64,000 nt of DNA from Hornefia butyriciproducens (GCF_009695915.1 NZ_VUMZ01000004.1:186001-250000), one strand, 5' to 3'. Positions 51,279 through 60,324 are shown, counted from the first letter of the stretch. A program made the numbers and translations. Notes: generated by a model not told the origin, from the letters alone.

Positions 51279-52037
51279 TCAGCGTCGCAATTCTCCCGCA
51301 AGCGCCCTCAATCCGTTGGGATCCGTTATCACGATTTTGCCCCGTCCGGTCTGAAGCAGACCGTCCTCCGCCATTCTGCGGACAACCCGGGCCACCACCT
51401 CCCGCGCGGTGTTGATCTCACGCGCGATCTGTTCGTGGGTAACCCGGATCTCAGGAAAGGTTTCTCCTCCCTGTCCGTCCACGCCGGAAGCTTTCACCGG
51501 ACAAATCTGCTTCGGCACATCGCTCCGGACGCCCGTCCCTCTCTGTTTCGCCGCGTCTGTGAGAAACGCCGCGATCCTCTGATCGATTCCGTAAAAGAGA
51601 ATCTGCTGGATCGTCCACATGACGTCGGAGAACCGGTCCGTCAGAAGCTCATAGATAAAGCTCCGGACGTAGATGTTTTCTTCCTTCAGTCTGCTCAGCA
51701 CGGAAGTGGGAATGATCAGAATGCGGCTGTCCTCCTCGACACTCACCTGCGTCTCAAAGGTAATCTGATACATGATGCAGGACGCCGTCAGCACATCGCA
51801 TTCTCCCGTACGAATATGGTACAGCGTAATTTCTCTTCCCTCTTCGGACATCATGTGCGCCCGCAGATCGCCGGCAATCACCGCGATAAATCCCAGGCAC
51901 TCGCCCTCCATCGCACGCAGCACACTGCCTTTTTCACAGACGCGTATCGTAGAAGCCCTGCGGATCCTGTTTTGTTCCTCCTCTGAAAGCCTGTCCCAGA
52001 ATGGAAGACGTCTCAGCTCTGTCTGCACCTCGTTCAC
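51279..52037 (-). CDS. Crp/Fnr family transcriptional regulator
   Basis: 252 aa, GTG start behind GAGGTGA. N-terminal cyclic-nucleotide-binding-like barrel (about 15-125; SVLRAMEGECLGFIAVIAGDLR), dimer helix, and C-terminal winged HTH (about 190-245; RVTHEQIAREINTAREVVAR). No FNR-type N-terminal Cys cluster, but Cys80 and Cys86 in GECDVLTASCIMYQ fall in the barrel and could bind a redox cofactor or haem, as in some anaerobe sulfur or nitrosative stress regulators. Downstream of the four-domain flavoprotein gene; a 9-base inverted repeat precedes it. Confidence 0.88.
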   Translation of the reverse strand: MNEVQTELRRLPFWDRLSEEEQNRIRRASTIRVCEKGSVLRAMEGECLGFIAVIAGDLRAHMMSEEGREITLYHIRTGECDVLTASCIMYQITFETQVSVEEDSRILIIPTSVLSRLKEENIYVRSFIYELLTDRFSDVMWTIQQILFYGIDQRIAAFLTDAAKQRGTGVRSDVPKQICPVKASGVDGQGGETFPEIRVTHEQIAREINTAREVVARVVRRMAEDGLLQTGRGKIVITDPNGLRALAGELRR

Positions 52038-52057
52038 TGTACTTCACCTCTTTTACA

Positions 52058-52088
52058 AAATCCTGTCTTCTTGTATTCTACAGGATTT
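52058..52088. promoter_or_regulatory. Inverted repeat upstream of the Crp/Fnr gene
   Basis: AAATCCTGT and ACAGGATTT face each other over 13 bases, about 20-50 bases before the GTG start. Candidate operator for autoregulation. Confidence 0.4.
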
Positions 52089-52107
52089 CGGGCGTGGGCA
52101 CAAGAGA

Positions 52108-52154
52108 CGGATCCCGCAGTTCCTGTAAAGGCGGATCCCGCAGGTCCTGTAAAC
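52108..52154 (-). repeat. Tandem direct repeat, two 23-base units
   Basis: CGGATCCCGCAG(T/G)TCCTGTAAA twice, 24 bases apart, between the flavoprotein stop and the Crp/Fnr gene. The TCCTGTA part echoes the inverted repeat next door. Confidence 0.6.
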
Positions 52155-52214
52155 GAACGCGGGATGACGCTCTGCCCGGACGGATGCGCCGGCTGTGAAG
52201 GCAGACCGCACCGA

Positions 52215-54818
52215 TCAGATAAACAGGTTGACGTTCGAATCCTCTGCCTCTCCCAGATAGGTGCCGACGCCGCCGATTTCCACTCCGTCGATGAGTTCCT
52301 CCTTCCGGATCCCCATGACGTCCATGCTCATCGAACAGGCGATGATGCGGACGCCCATATCCATGGCCTTTTTCATCAGCGCCTCCAGCGAATCGATGTT
52401 CTTGTCCTTCATGACGCGCTTCATCATGGCGGTGCCCATTCCGCCCATGTTCATCCTGCCCAGCTTCAGCTTTCCGGCTCCCCGGGGGAGCATTCTGCCG
52501 AACATTCCTTCGACAAAGGATTTTTTCACCGGTTTTTTCTCCGGTCTGCGGAGAGCCGTCAGTCCCCAGAATGTGAAAAACATCGTAACCGGTCTGCCCA
52601 TTGCCAGCGCGCCGTTCGCGATGATGAACGATGCCAGAACCTTATCCATGTCTCCGTCGAAAACGATGATTGTTTTTCCCTGCGGCCCGCTGCCCGAAAT
52701 ACCGGCGGCGTTTTCTCCGCTTTCACGGCACTCACACGGATGCGAACCCGGCTCACAGGACGTCCGTTCGACCTCCGTCGTACCCTTCCGCACACACGCG
52801 ATGTATTCTTCTCCTTCTTTCCCGCCGGAAATCAGCGTATTTCCGGTCTTCCTGCACCAGGCGGCAATATCCTTTGTAAAACCGGGATCCGAAGCAGTCA
52901 CCTCCAGCACATCCCCGTCTTCCAGCTCTTTCATGCTGTTGAACACTTCCATAATCGGACCCGGGCACTGCATCCCGCAGCAGTCCAGAGAAACGCGGCG
53001 AACCGCCCGCGTCTGTGTTCCATCTGTGAATTCGGTTCCGTCAGTCCTGCTTCCGGCCGTGTCCGCAGACTCCGATGAACTTCCCAAGTCTGCATTCTCC
53101 GACGAAATTCCTTTGTCCGCAGGTGCCGATGAAGATCCCGGGTCTGCAGCATCCGTGTCCGCAGACTCCCTGTGTGTCGAAGCATAAAACCTTACGCCGC
53201 CGGGATAAACAAAGACACGGTCAAACCCGTGCTGCGCCAGGATCCTCGCGCCTGTATAGGCCCGGACTCCCACCGCGCAGAATGTGATATACGTCTTCTC
53301 CGGATCAAGTTCTCCCAGCCGGCTCCGCAGCTGACCCAGCGGAATGTTCACCGCTCCGGGAATTTCATACGCCATCACCTCGGCTTCCTCCCGAACGTCA
53401 AGCAGCACCGCTTCTGAATCGGTATCCGGCGTATTCCAGTCACAGAACCGCATCACGCCACGGATCACATTCTCCGCCGCGAACGCCGCCATATTCACCG
53501 GATCCTTCGCGGAAGAATAGGGCGGCGCATAGGCCAGTTCCAGAGCTTTCAGCTCTGCCACCGAAGCTCCCAGCCGTATCGCGGTTCCGATCGTATCAAT
53601 CCGCTTGTCCACGCCCCGGCTTCCCACGATCTGTGCGCCGAGCACCTTGCCGCCGTCCTTTGTGAAAATCAACTTTAGCATCATGGGCACGGCTCCGGGA
53701 TAATATCCGGCATGGGAATTCTGGGCGACGAGAACCGTTTCATACTCTCTGCCCTTCCTCCAGCCGCGGCGCTGAAGAGCCTTCTCGCCGTTTCCGGTGA
53801 CGGCCGCCGTCAGGTCGAATACCTTTGCGACGGAAGAGCCTTGAGTTCCGCGATATACCTCCTCTCCGCCGGCAATGTTATCCGCGACGATTCTCCCCAT
53901 TTTATTGGCGGGACCTGCCAGCGGCACCATCGCGGGTTCTCCGCTGACGATATCTGTCACCTCAATCACATCTCCCGCAGCGTAAATGTCCGGATCCTCC
54001 GTTCGAAGAAATTCGTCAGTGATAATCCCTCCCCGCTCATTCAGGGCAAGGCCGGCGTCCCCGGCGATTCTGCCGTTGGGCCGGACGCCGATGGACAGGA
54101 TCACCATATCTGCCTCAACACACTTTCCACTCTTCAGGTACACCGCGACCCGGGATGCCTCCTCCCGGAAATGATCAACTCCGTCCGACAGTCTCAGCTC
54201 TACTCCGTTCTCCTCGAGATGCTCATGGAGCAGTTCCGCCATCTCCCTGTCCAGCGGCGCCATAACCTGATCCATCGCTTCAATCAGCGTGACCTCAAGC
54301 CCCGCATGACGCAGATTTTCCGCCGTTTCCAGCCCGATGAATCCTCCTCCGACGACGGCTGCCTTTTTGGCTCCCTTTTCCTTCACCATGGCGTGGATCC
54401 GGTCAGTATCCGGCACCGTCCAGAGCGTCATAATCCGCTCAGAATCAACACCCGGAATCGGCGGTCTCAGCGGAGAAGATCCCGTCGCGATGACCAGCTT
54501 GTCATAGTTCTCGCGATACTCCCGGTTTTCCCGGAGATTACGGACCGTCACCTGCTTCGCCTCCCGGTCGATGGACAGAACCTCCGATTCCGTCCGGACA
54601 TCCACATTGAACCTGGACTCCATGGTCTCTTTCTTTGTTACAAACAAAGCCTCTCTCGAGCGGATCACTCCTCCGATATAATACGGAAGTCCGCAGTTCG
54701 CGTAGGAAATATATTTCCCGCGCTCCAGCAGCACGATTTCCGCGCTCTCGTCCAGCCGGCGCAGTCTTGCCGCGCAGCCTGCTCCCGCCGCAACTCCTCC
54801 GATAATAACGGTTTTCAT
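52215..54818 (-). CDS. Four-domain sulfur-handling flavoprotein (CoA-disulfide reductase-like, rhodanese, TusA, DsrE2)
   Basis: 867 aa. Residues 1-440: CoA-disulfide/NADH oxidase-like reductase, FAD site MKTVIIGGVAAGAGCAARLR, redox Cys42 in SYANCGLPYY, NAD site VVGGGFIGLETA. 455-548: rhodanese with active Cys514 (FCAVGVRAYT). 551-604: Ser/Ala/Asp-rich linker with imperfect repeats. 607-680: TusA/SirA-type domain, CCGMQCPGPI with Cys618. 715-867: DsrE2-like domain with Cys828 (IIACSMSMDVMG). Such cysteine relays pass persulfide sulfur between proteins; here reduction and transfer are on one chain. Paired with a Crp/Fnr regulator and nitrilase. Possible roles: polysulfide or thiosulfate use, sulfur detoxification. 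Confidence 0.93.
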   Translation of the reverse strand: MKTVIIGGVAAGAGCAARLRRLDESAEIVLLERGKYISYANCGLPYYIGGVIRSREALFVTKKETMESRFNVDVRTESEVLSIDREAKQVTVRNLRENREYRENYDKLVIATGSSPLRPPIPGVDSERIMTLWTVPDTDRIHAMVKEKGAKKAAVVGGGFIGLETAENLRHAGLEVTLIEAMDQVMAPLDREMAELLHEHLEENGVELRLSDGVDHFREEASRVAVYLKSGKCVEADMVILSIGVRPNGRIAGDAGLALNERGGIITDEFLRTEDPDIYAAGDVIEVTDIVSGEPAMVPLAGPANKMGRIVADNIAGGEEVYRGTQGSSVAKVFDLTAAVTGNGEKALQRRGWRKGREYETVLVAQNSHAGYYPGAVPMMLKLIFTKDGGKVLGAQIVGSRGVDKRIDTIGTAIRLGASVAELKALELAYAPPYSSAKDPVNMAAFAAENVIRGVMRFCDWNTPDTDSEAVLLDVREEAEVMAYEIPGAVNIPLGQLRSRLGELDPEKTYITFCAVGVRAYTGARILAQHGFDRVFVYPGGVRFYASTHRESADTDAADPGSSSAPADKGISSENADLGSSSESADTAGSRTDGTEFTDGTQTRAVRRVSLDCCGMQCPGPIMEVFNSMKELEDGDVLEVTASDPGFTKDIAAWCRKTGNTLISGGKEGEEYIACVRKGTTEVERTSCEPGSHPCECRESGENAAGISGSGPQGKTIIVFDGDMDKVLASFIIANGALAMGRPVTMFFTFWGLTALRRPEKKPVKKSFVEGMFGRMLPRGAGKLKLGRMNMGGMGTAMMKRVMKDKNIDSLEALMKKAMDMGVRIIACSMSMDVMGIRKEELIDGVEIGGVGTYLGEAEDSNVNLFI
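53007..53168 (-). repeat. Imperfect repeats coding the flavoprotein linker
   Basis: Codons 551-604 of the 867-aa flavoprotein repeat short units such as SADT.ADPGSSS and SENADLGSSSESADT. DNA repeats of roughly 30 bases suggest expansion by slippage; length likely varies among strains. Confidence 0.55.
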
Positions 54819-54867
54819 AATAAATCCTCCTTTGCGCTGTCAGAAGTCAGTTACCGGTTTTCATCGT

Positions 54868-54910
54868 AATGCGTGCTCAGCCGTCGAATACGCCCGAGCA
54901 GACACTATTA
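54868..54910 (+). repeat. Hairpin-array repeat, copy E (fused ends)
   Basis: AATGCGTGCTCAGCCGTCGAATACGCC, the left end of copy D, joins directly to GAGCAGACACTATTA, the right end, with everything between missing. A minus-strand TATAAT (54907-54912) overlaps its right edge and might be the -10 of the flavoprotein gene. Confidence 0.6.
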
Positions 54911-54989
54911 TACCGCCATCGTCTTACGACTTCTGTAATCAGGTCACAAAGGAGGATTTGATTTTTCTGTTATTCGCATATTCACGGTG

Positions 54990-56924
54990 TCAGTGCCGCC
55001 GGGTCAGCATCCGTCGGACGCCACGTATAATCAGAGCGACAATCAGCACCACAAGCGACAGAAGCCCCACGAGGATCAAGAAGAAAGCGCTGTGGTCTTT
55101 GTTCATGGACGCCGGGCTCCAGCTGTTCTCGCAGATCTTTCGGCCTTCCGCTGCGGCATACCGCGCCGGTACTTCGTTCCCGGCGAAGGAATCAATGTAG
55201 GAAGCCAGCGCATACCATTCCTTCAGCTCGCTCCCGTCTTTTCCGTGGATGATCCGATCCTCAAAATCCGTGATGACCTTTCCGTTTTCATCCTTGGGTT
55301 CCAGGGACAGAAGACCCCTGGACATGGAATTCACCGTTGAAAGCATCTGCGCGGAATACAGATCCGCAACCACCCGGTAAAGTTTCCCCTTTTCCGGCTT
55401 CCGGGTCTGCCCGTTTCCCATGGAGTCCTTCAGCGTCACATCATAGGACCGGTCCAGAATAAACCGATGCGGATTGTATTTGTAGTTCAGACCGCTGAAA
55501 TACAGACGGGCAGGCTGCATCAGGGGGGATATGGAAATATCGACCTCCGCCGCGAGACGAAGTTCTCTGGCCGTAAGATATACGCTGACAAGCGGATATC
55601 CCGGCTTTCCGTCCTTTCCTGTCCCGAGCGACAGAGCATTGAACGCATCGGCCACGGTAATATCGCCCCTGCGGAACGAGCCGCGGACAACCCCGGCCGG
55701 CACCACGGCAGCGTCCACGTGTTCATATCCGCTTCCCTCAGCCTGCCGCACACCATAAATATATCCGTCGGAGATGAGATTTCCCAGCGTATCCTCGCCC
55801 TGCTTCTGCCCGAAGGAATCGATGGGGGTGAAACGGATATCGCTGCGGGCCAGAACCTGATCCCAGCTGTAACCGAAATCTGCGAAATACTCCCGGTTCA
55901 CGAGTTTTTTGAATGCCGCGGTTTTTCTCTGCGTCGCCTTATCATTCTTTACTTTTTTGTCGAGAGGCTCTTCAAGATAGCTTTTGTACACGAAGCCCTT
56001 CCCTGCGGTTTCCCGGAAGCGCACCACGCCCGCGTTATCGTTATACTGGCCGCAGGACGCGATAACAACGCCGTTCCGTCGGATCGGCGTCTTCATATAC
56101 GTGTGACTGTGTCCGCTGACAATCAGGTCGATTCCCTCCGTCTCTTCCGCCAGTCGTATATCCTCGGACTTTTCCGGGTTCTCCGGATTGATTCCGCTGT
56201 GGGAGAGGCAGATAATCAGGTCTGCGTCCGGTATCTCCCTGTTGATTTCGGCCACCGTCCGCTTCGCGCTTTTCACCGGATCCAGAAACTTCGTACCGCT
56301 CTCCGGCGCGTAGCTGGCAGACTCCTTTCCAAATATCCCGAACACCGCGATTTTCGCGCCTCCGCGCTCCAGAACGGTATAATCCTTCACGCCGAAAGCC
56401 TTCATCGACTCGCGAAGTTTCTCACCGTCTGCCTTCAGCTTTTTATCTTTCAGCGTACCCTTCCAGTCGATATTCGCGATGACGAGCTGCGGCAGGGGAT
56501 CCCCCGACCGCTTCGCATTCTTCAGCATCGTCCTCAGTCCCTCGGAGCGGTAATCGAATTCGTGGTTTCCCAGCGTCGCCGCGTCAAATCCCACGAAGCC
56601 CATCATCCGGAGTTCTGACGCCCTCCGTTTCCAGATGGTCTGATAAGGCGTGCCCATGGAGAAGTCGCCGCCGTCTACCACGAAGGTCGCACCGTTCTTC
56701 TTTTTCTCTTCTCTGATCACAGTTGCAAGCTTCGGGAATTTCTCCAGATGAGAATGCATATCGTGGGTGAATACCACCGTGATCTCCTTCGCTTTCTTCT
56801 GCGTGTCTCCGAAAACCGCGGCCGGAATGCCGGCGCACAGCAGCAGTACCGGTATCATAATCAAAAACAGTGTTCTCTTCATACCTTTCTTCCGTTTCTT
56901 CCGTTTATTTCCGATATTCTTCAC
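54990..56924 (-). CDS. Membrane-anchored 5'-nucleotidase / metallophosphatase
   Basis: 644 aa; GTG start behind GGGAGG (an ATG 42 bases in is an alternative). Signal helix near residues 16-38; metallophosphatase domain about 48-300 with HDMHSHLEKF, DGGDFSMGTP, LGNHEFDY and GHSHTYM metal motifs; 5'-nucleotidase C-terminal substrate domain about 330-580 (GVVRGSFRRGDITVADAF); then a C-terminal membrane helix (about 617-638) and basic end. An extracytoplasmic enzyme releasing phosphate and nucleosides from nucleotides, fixed to the membrane instead of the wall. Confidence 0.92.
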   Translation of the reverse strand: MKNIGNKRKKRKKGMKRTLFLIMIPVLLLCAGIPAAVFGDTQKKAKEITVVFTHDMHSHLEKFPKLATVIREEKKKNGATFVVDGGDFSMGTPYQTIWKRRASELRMMGFVGFDAATLGNHEFDYRSEGLRTMLKNAKRSGDPLPQLVIANIDWKGTLKDKKLKADGEKLRESMKAFGVKDYTVLERGGAKIAVFGIFGKESASYAPESGTKFLDPVKSAKRTVAEINREIPDADLIICLSHSGINPENPEKSEDIRLAEETEGIDLIVSGHSHTYMKTPIRRNGVVIASCGQYNDNAGVVRFRETAGKGFVYKSYLEEPLDKKVKNDKATQRKTAAFKKLVNREYFADFGYSWDQVLARSDIRFTPIDSFGQKQGEDTLGNLISDGYIYGVRQAEGSGYEHVDAAVVPAGVVRGSFRRGDITVADAFNALSLGTGKDGKPGYPLVSVYLTARELRLAAEVDISISPLMQPARLYFSGLNYKYNPHRFILDRSYDVTLKDSMGNGQTRKPEKGKLYRVVADLYSAQMLSTVNSMSRGLLSLEPKDENGKVITDFEDRIIHGKDGSELKEWYALASYIDSFAGNEVPARYAAAEGRKICENSWSPASMNKDHSAFFLILVGLLSLVVLIVALIIRGVRRMLTRRH

Positions 56925-56995
56925 CCTGCCTCCCGCAGGTCTTTTTACAGGATCTCTGTCCCTCCCGCATTTCCCGGCTCAGCGGCGCCGCGCCC

Positions 56996-57775
56996 TCATA
57001 CGCGGAAAAAATCGATCGCAAGATCCGCGACCCTGTCTGGACAGTCAGGATCATCATTCAGAGAATGTCCCTGTCCTTCAAACACCGTAATCGGAATCCC
57101 GTTTTCCTCCGCGAATTCTCTGGCAAACCGCACCGGAATCACCGGATCCTTTTCCCCGTGAACCATCGCGACTTCAGTGCCTCCATGGTCATAACCGCCG
57201 AACCGGTGCAGCAGATCGTTTTCCGGCCTGCCCATATCCTCAAACATTCCTTTCGGAACTCTGATCTGCGGTGCGCACGGCAGTCCCATCATCAGAAAAC
57301 CTTTCTCATTCAGCTCCGCCAGCGACGCCGGATCCGGCTCAGAGCCCGGTGCTCCCAGAAACAGCCAGGGCATGATGACCGCCCCGCTCCGCATCATCAG
57401 CCTGCTCCCGGCGTGAGGTCTCCGGCAGATGTACAGGCCTGTAAGATATGCCCCGTAGCTCGATGCAAAATAGAAGATTTTCTTCCCCGGATAATTCCGA
57501 ACAACGTAATCTTCAACTGCGGCGAGACTGTCCATGCAGTTCCGGATACGAAACGGTTCCTCCGCCGCCTCCTCTGTTCCATGCCCCGGCTGATCATACA
57601 GCACCACGCCGATTCCTTCCGCAGGCATCCGTCTGAGAAGCAGTTCACCGGTCGCGCATTCCTTGCAGCTTGTAAAGCCATGCACCATAATGACCACCGC
57701 ATCCGCCTCCTGCGGGATTTCTCTGAGCACGGGAATGCGGCGGCCGTTGTCTTTCGTTATCGTAAATTTCTCCAT
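56996..57775 (-). CDS. Alpha/beta hydrolase
   Basis: 259 aa from the ATG at 57775 behind AAAGGAG. Oxyanion region MVHGFTSCKE, nucleophile elbow ASSYGAYL (Ser in SxSYG form, GxSxG with the first Gly replaced by Ala), acid in GEKDPVIP and catalytic His in GQGHSLND. Monoacylglycerol lipase or esterase-like serine hydrolase; the ester substrate cannot be assigned. Cytoplasmic. Monocistronic. Confidence 0.85.
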   Translation of the reverse strand: MEKFTITKDNGRRIPVLREIPQEADAVVIMVHGFTSCKECATGELLLRRMPAEGIGVVLYDQPGHGTEEAAEEPFRIRNCMDSLAAVEDYVVRNYPGKKIFYFASSYGAYLTGLYICRRPHAGSRLMMRSGAVIMPWLFLGAPGSEPDPASLAELNEKGFLMMGLPCAPQIRVPKGMFEDMGRPENDLLHRFGGYDHGGTEVAMVHGEKDPVIPVRFAREFAEENGIPITVFEGQGHSLNDDPDCPDRVADLAIDFFRV

Positions 57776-57906
57776 TGTGTTTCTCCTTTTCAGCACAAAA
57801 AGCATACCATTGAATCTCCGGTTTTGCAATACAGGACCTGGGAATGCCTTTATCATCGCCTGTGATTATCTTTTTCGCCGAAAATTGCCCGGAAAAAATT
57901 AAAATT

Positions 57907-57925
57907 GCCCGCCATTTAAGCGGGC
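57907..57925 (-). terminator. putP terminator
   Basis: GCCCGC-catttaa-GCGGGC; on the minus strand it is followed by an AT-rich tract with TTTT and TTTTTT, about 40 bases after the putP stop. Confidence 0.75.
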
Positions 57926-57963
57926 TGATCACCGGCATGCTGCCGGGCTCCTGATCCGGTTCT

Positions 57964-59478
57964 CTACTCGTCATTTCCGGCAGCAGTCGCCGCATCATAA
58001 ATTGCCGTAACCTCCGCCGACGGCGCCTTTGTCAGCTTCGCCGCAATTACCGCCGCCGCGAAGCCTGCCGCAAAGCCCGGCAGAATCTCATATACTCCGG
58101 TTCCGGACAGGAACACGAACCACAGAATATCCACCACCGCTCCGACGATCACGCCGACACAGGCGCCGGCGTAGTTAAATCTCCGCCAGAACAAGGACAG
58201 CACGATGGTAGGCCCGAACGCCGCGCCGAATACACCCCATGCGTTCCCGACAAGATCCATAATCGCCTGCGCTCCCGCTCCCTTTGAAGAAGCAATCACA
58301 TACGCGATAACAGCGATAATCACCACTGCAGCTCTGCCGACCCAGAGGATTTCTTTATCACCGGCGTTCTTACGAAAGATGGGCTGATAGATGTCCGCCG
58401 TAAAAGAGCTGGACGCCACGAGCAGCTGTGAATCCGCTGTCGATACCGACGCCGCCATGATTGCCGCCAGAAGCAGTCCGGAAATCGCCGGCGGGAAGAA
58501 TCTCCTTGCCATCACGATGAACACCGTTTTCTGCGCTCCGGTCGTCAGCAGTTCCTCACCGACGATCATTCTGGCCTGATACGCCATCAGACACGCCGCA
58601 CCCAGCGAAAGAATGACCCAGACGATGGCGATTATCGCTGATTTTTTTACCATAGAAGGCTTTTCAATCGACATGAAGCGCACGATGATGTGGGGCATAC
58701 CAAAATAGCCCAGACCCCAGGCCAGCCCGGAGAGGACATCCTGCCACCGGGCATTGAACAGTCCGGTTCCAAAGCTGCAAGTCACAACTTCTCCGGACAC
58801 CGCATCTGTATACTGGTACACCTTGCTCAGCAGTGAGGTGTCCAGGTTCTGTGTGGCCGCGACTATGATCGGAACCGCAAGCAGCGCCGCGAGCATCAGA
58901 ATCCCCTGGAAAAAGTCAGTCCAGCACACCGCCTTGAATCCGCCCATGAATGTATAACCGATGATGATCAGTGCGAAGACAAGCATCGCTGTCCCGGGCG
59001 ATACCTCAGGGAACAGCATGGTGAAAACCGAACTTCCGGCAACAAAGGCCGATGCGACGTAGATGGTGAACGCCGCGAGGAAAATCACCGCGCAGACGAT
59101 CTGAAGCGTCTTGCTCTTGCTTGCAAACCGGTTCGTAAGATACTGCGGAATCGTGATGGAATCCGACGCAGCTTTGGAGAACAGGCGCAGACGTTTCGCA
59201 CAGAGAATCCAGTTGGCGGCCGTCCCCAGCATCAGTCCGATACCGATCCAGATCTGTCCGAAGCCGAAAGCCAGAATCGATCCCGGCAGTCCCATCAGAA
59301 GCCACGCGGACATATCAGACGCCTGCGCCGACATAGCAGCGACCCACGGCCCCATCGACCGTCCACCCAGGAAATAATCCTCTCCGTTCCGATTAGCCCC
59401 TTTCACAAAAAAAGCTGTAGCGAACACGAACAGCGCCACAAAATACAGGATAAATACAATAATTTCCACATTCTGCAT
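57964..59478 (-). CDS. putP: Sodium/proline symporter
   Basis: 504 aa from the ATG at 59478. Solute:sodium symporter family with about 13 helices; EDYFLGGRSMGPWVAAMSAQASDMSAW at residues 32-58 region is the PutP signature, and the second Na+-site region AASVSTADSQLLVASSSFTAD is intact. Imports proline with Na+, an osmolyte and amino-acid energy source. Divergent from a TetR gene with paired operator-like sites in the gap, so regulation by that protein is likely. Confidence 0.93.
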   Translation of the reverse strand: MQNVEIIVFILYFVALFVFATAFFVKGANRNGEDYFLGGRSMGPWVAAMSAQASDMSAWLLMGLPGSILAFGFGQIWIGIGLMLGTAANWILCAKRLRLFSKAASDSITIPQYLTNRFASKSKTLQIVCAVIFLAAFTIYVASAFVAGSSVFTMLFPEVSPGTAMLVFALIIIGYTFMGGFKAVCWTDFFQGILMLAALLAVPIIVAATQNLDTSLLSKVYQYTDAVSGEVVTCSFGTGLFNARWQDVLSGLAWGLGYFGMPHIIVRFMSIEKPSMVKKSAIIAIVWVILSLGAACLMAYQARMIVGEELLTTGAQKTVFIVMARRFFPPAISGLLLAAIMAASVSTADSQLLVASSSFTADIYQPIFRKNAGDKEILWVGRAAVVIIAVIAYVIASSKGAGAQAIMDLVGNAWGVFGAAFGPTIVLSLFWRRFNYAGACVGVIVGAVVDILWFVFLSGTGVYEILPGFAAGFAAAVIAAKLTKAPSAEVTAIYDAATAAGNDE

Positions 59479-59534
59479 ATAAAACAAGTCCTTTCTGTTA
59501 CTTCGCTTTCTATCATAACGCGAAATCACCCGAA

Positions 59535-59557
59535 ACAAAATACAGACTAAAATCTGT
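59535..59557. promoter_or_regulatory. Operator site 1 between putP and TetR gene
   Basis: ACAAAATACAGACTA at 59535-59549, overlapping the palindrome ACAGA-ctaaaa-TCTGT at 59542-59557. Its mirror image, with one mismatch, is site 2. Confidence 0.5.
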
Positions 59558-59620
59558 ACTATTACACGGTAATTTCCATGTATTATCGATATCTATATTG
59601 AAATTTCAAAGTTTATGTAG

Positions 59621-59635
59621 TAGACTGTATTTTGT
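59621..59635. promoter_or_regulatory. Operator site 2 between putP and TetR gene
   Basis: TAGACTGTATTTTGT, the inverted copy of site 1 (14 of 15 match), about 50 bases before the TetR ATG. Two such sites in opposite orientation fit control of both divergent genes. Confidence 0.5.
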
Positions 59636-59683
59636 AACAAGGATATAACCCAAAGAAAACGTCTGACTCAGAAAGGAATTCTC

Positions 59684-60271
59684 ATGAACCAGTCCGCAAA
59701 ACGACAGACCAAAGCGAAGATCGTTTCCGCCGCCTGGAAACTGTTCTACCAGAACGGCTACGACGACACCACCATTGATGATATCGTCGAGGCGTCCGGC
59801 ACATCCAAGGGCTCATTCTACCATTATTTCCGTACAAAGGACGATCTGCTGGCTTCGCTCTCTTACCTCTTCGATGACAAATACACCGAGCTGGACAGCA
59901 CCATGGATCCGGCGCTGACGCCTCTGGAAAAGCTGATTTTCATGAACCGTGAGCTTTTTCTGATGATCGAGAACACCGTCCCCGTCGCACTTCTGTGCCA
60001 GCTGTTTTCTGCGCAGCTGATTACAAAGGGCGAACGGCATATGCTGGATCCGGACCGGGTGTATTACCGGAGGCTCCGCCAGATTGTGATGGAGGGGCAG
60101 AAGGACTCACTTTTCCGTGCAGACCTCAGCGTAAACGACATCATGAAGGCCTACGCCATGTTTGAGCGCGGCATGATGTATGACTGGTGCCTTTCCAGCG
60201 GCAGCTACTCGCTCTGTCAGTACTCCCAGCAGATTCTTCCTTTGTTCCTGAAAAGTCTGTGCCGGCAGTAG
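59684..60271 (+). CDS. TetR/AcrR family transcriptional regulator
   Basis: 195 aa. N-terminal HTH (residues about 8-55, KAKIVSAAWKLFYQNGYDDT, TIDDIVEASGTSKGSFYHYF) is textbook TetR; the ligand domain follows with no recognised specificity. Divergent from putP, with inverted 15-base sites in the 205-base gap. Likely repressor of putP and itself. AAAGGA supports the start. Confidence 0.92.
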   Translation: MNQSAKRQTKAKIVSAAWKLFYQNGYDDTTIDDIVEASGTSKGSFYHYFRTKDDLLASLSYLFDDKYTELDSTMDPALTPLEKLIFMNRELFLMIENTVPVALLCQLFSAQLITKGERHMLDPDRVYYRRLRQIVMEGQKDSLFRADLSVNDIMKAYAMFERGMMYDWCLSSGSYSLCQYSQQILPLFLKSLCRQ

Positions 60272-60304
60272 CGCCGCAGCGCAGATTTCCTTGTACGCAA
60301 AAAA

Positions 60305-60324
60305 GACGCCGCAGGCACGGCGTC
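60305..60324 (-). terminator. Terminator of the threonine aldolase gene
   Basis: GACGCCG-caggca-CGGCGTC; the minus strand continues into six U. Between it and the TetR stop there is nothing else. Confidence 0.85.

Noticed and set aside
50289-51986. 565-codon plus-strand ORF opposite nitrilase and Crp/Fnr genes
   Set aside because: Antisense to two genes with conserved catalytic and HTH motifs; protein shows no recognisable pattern.
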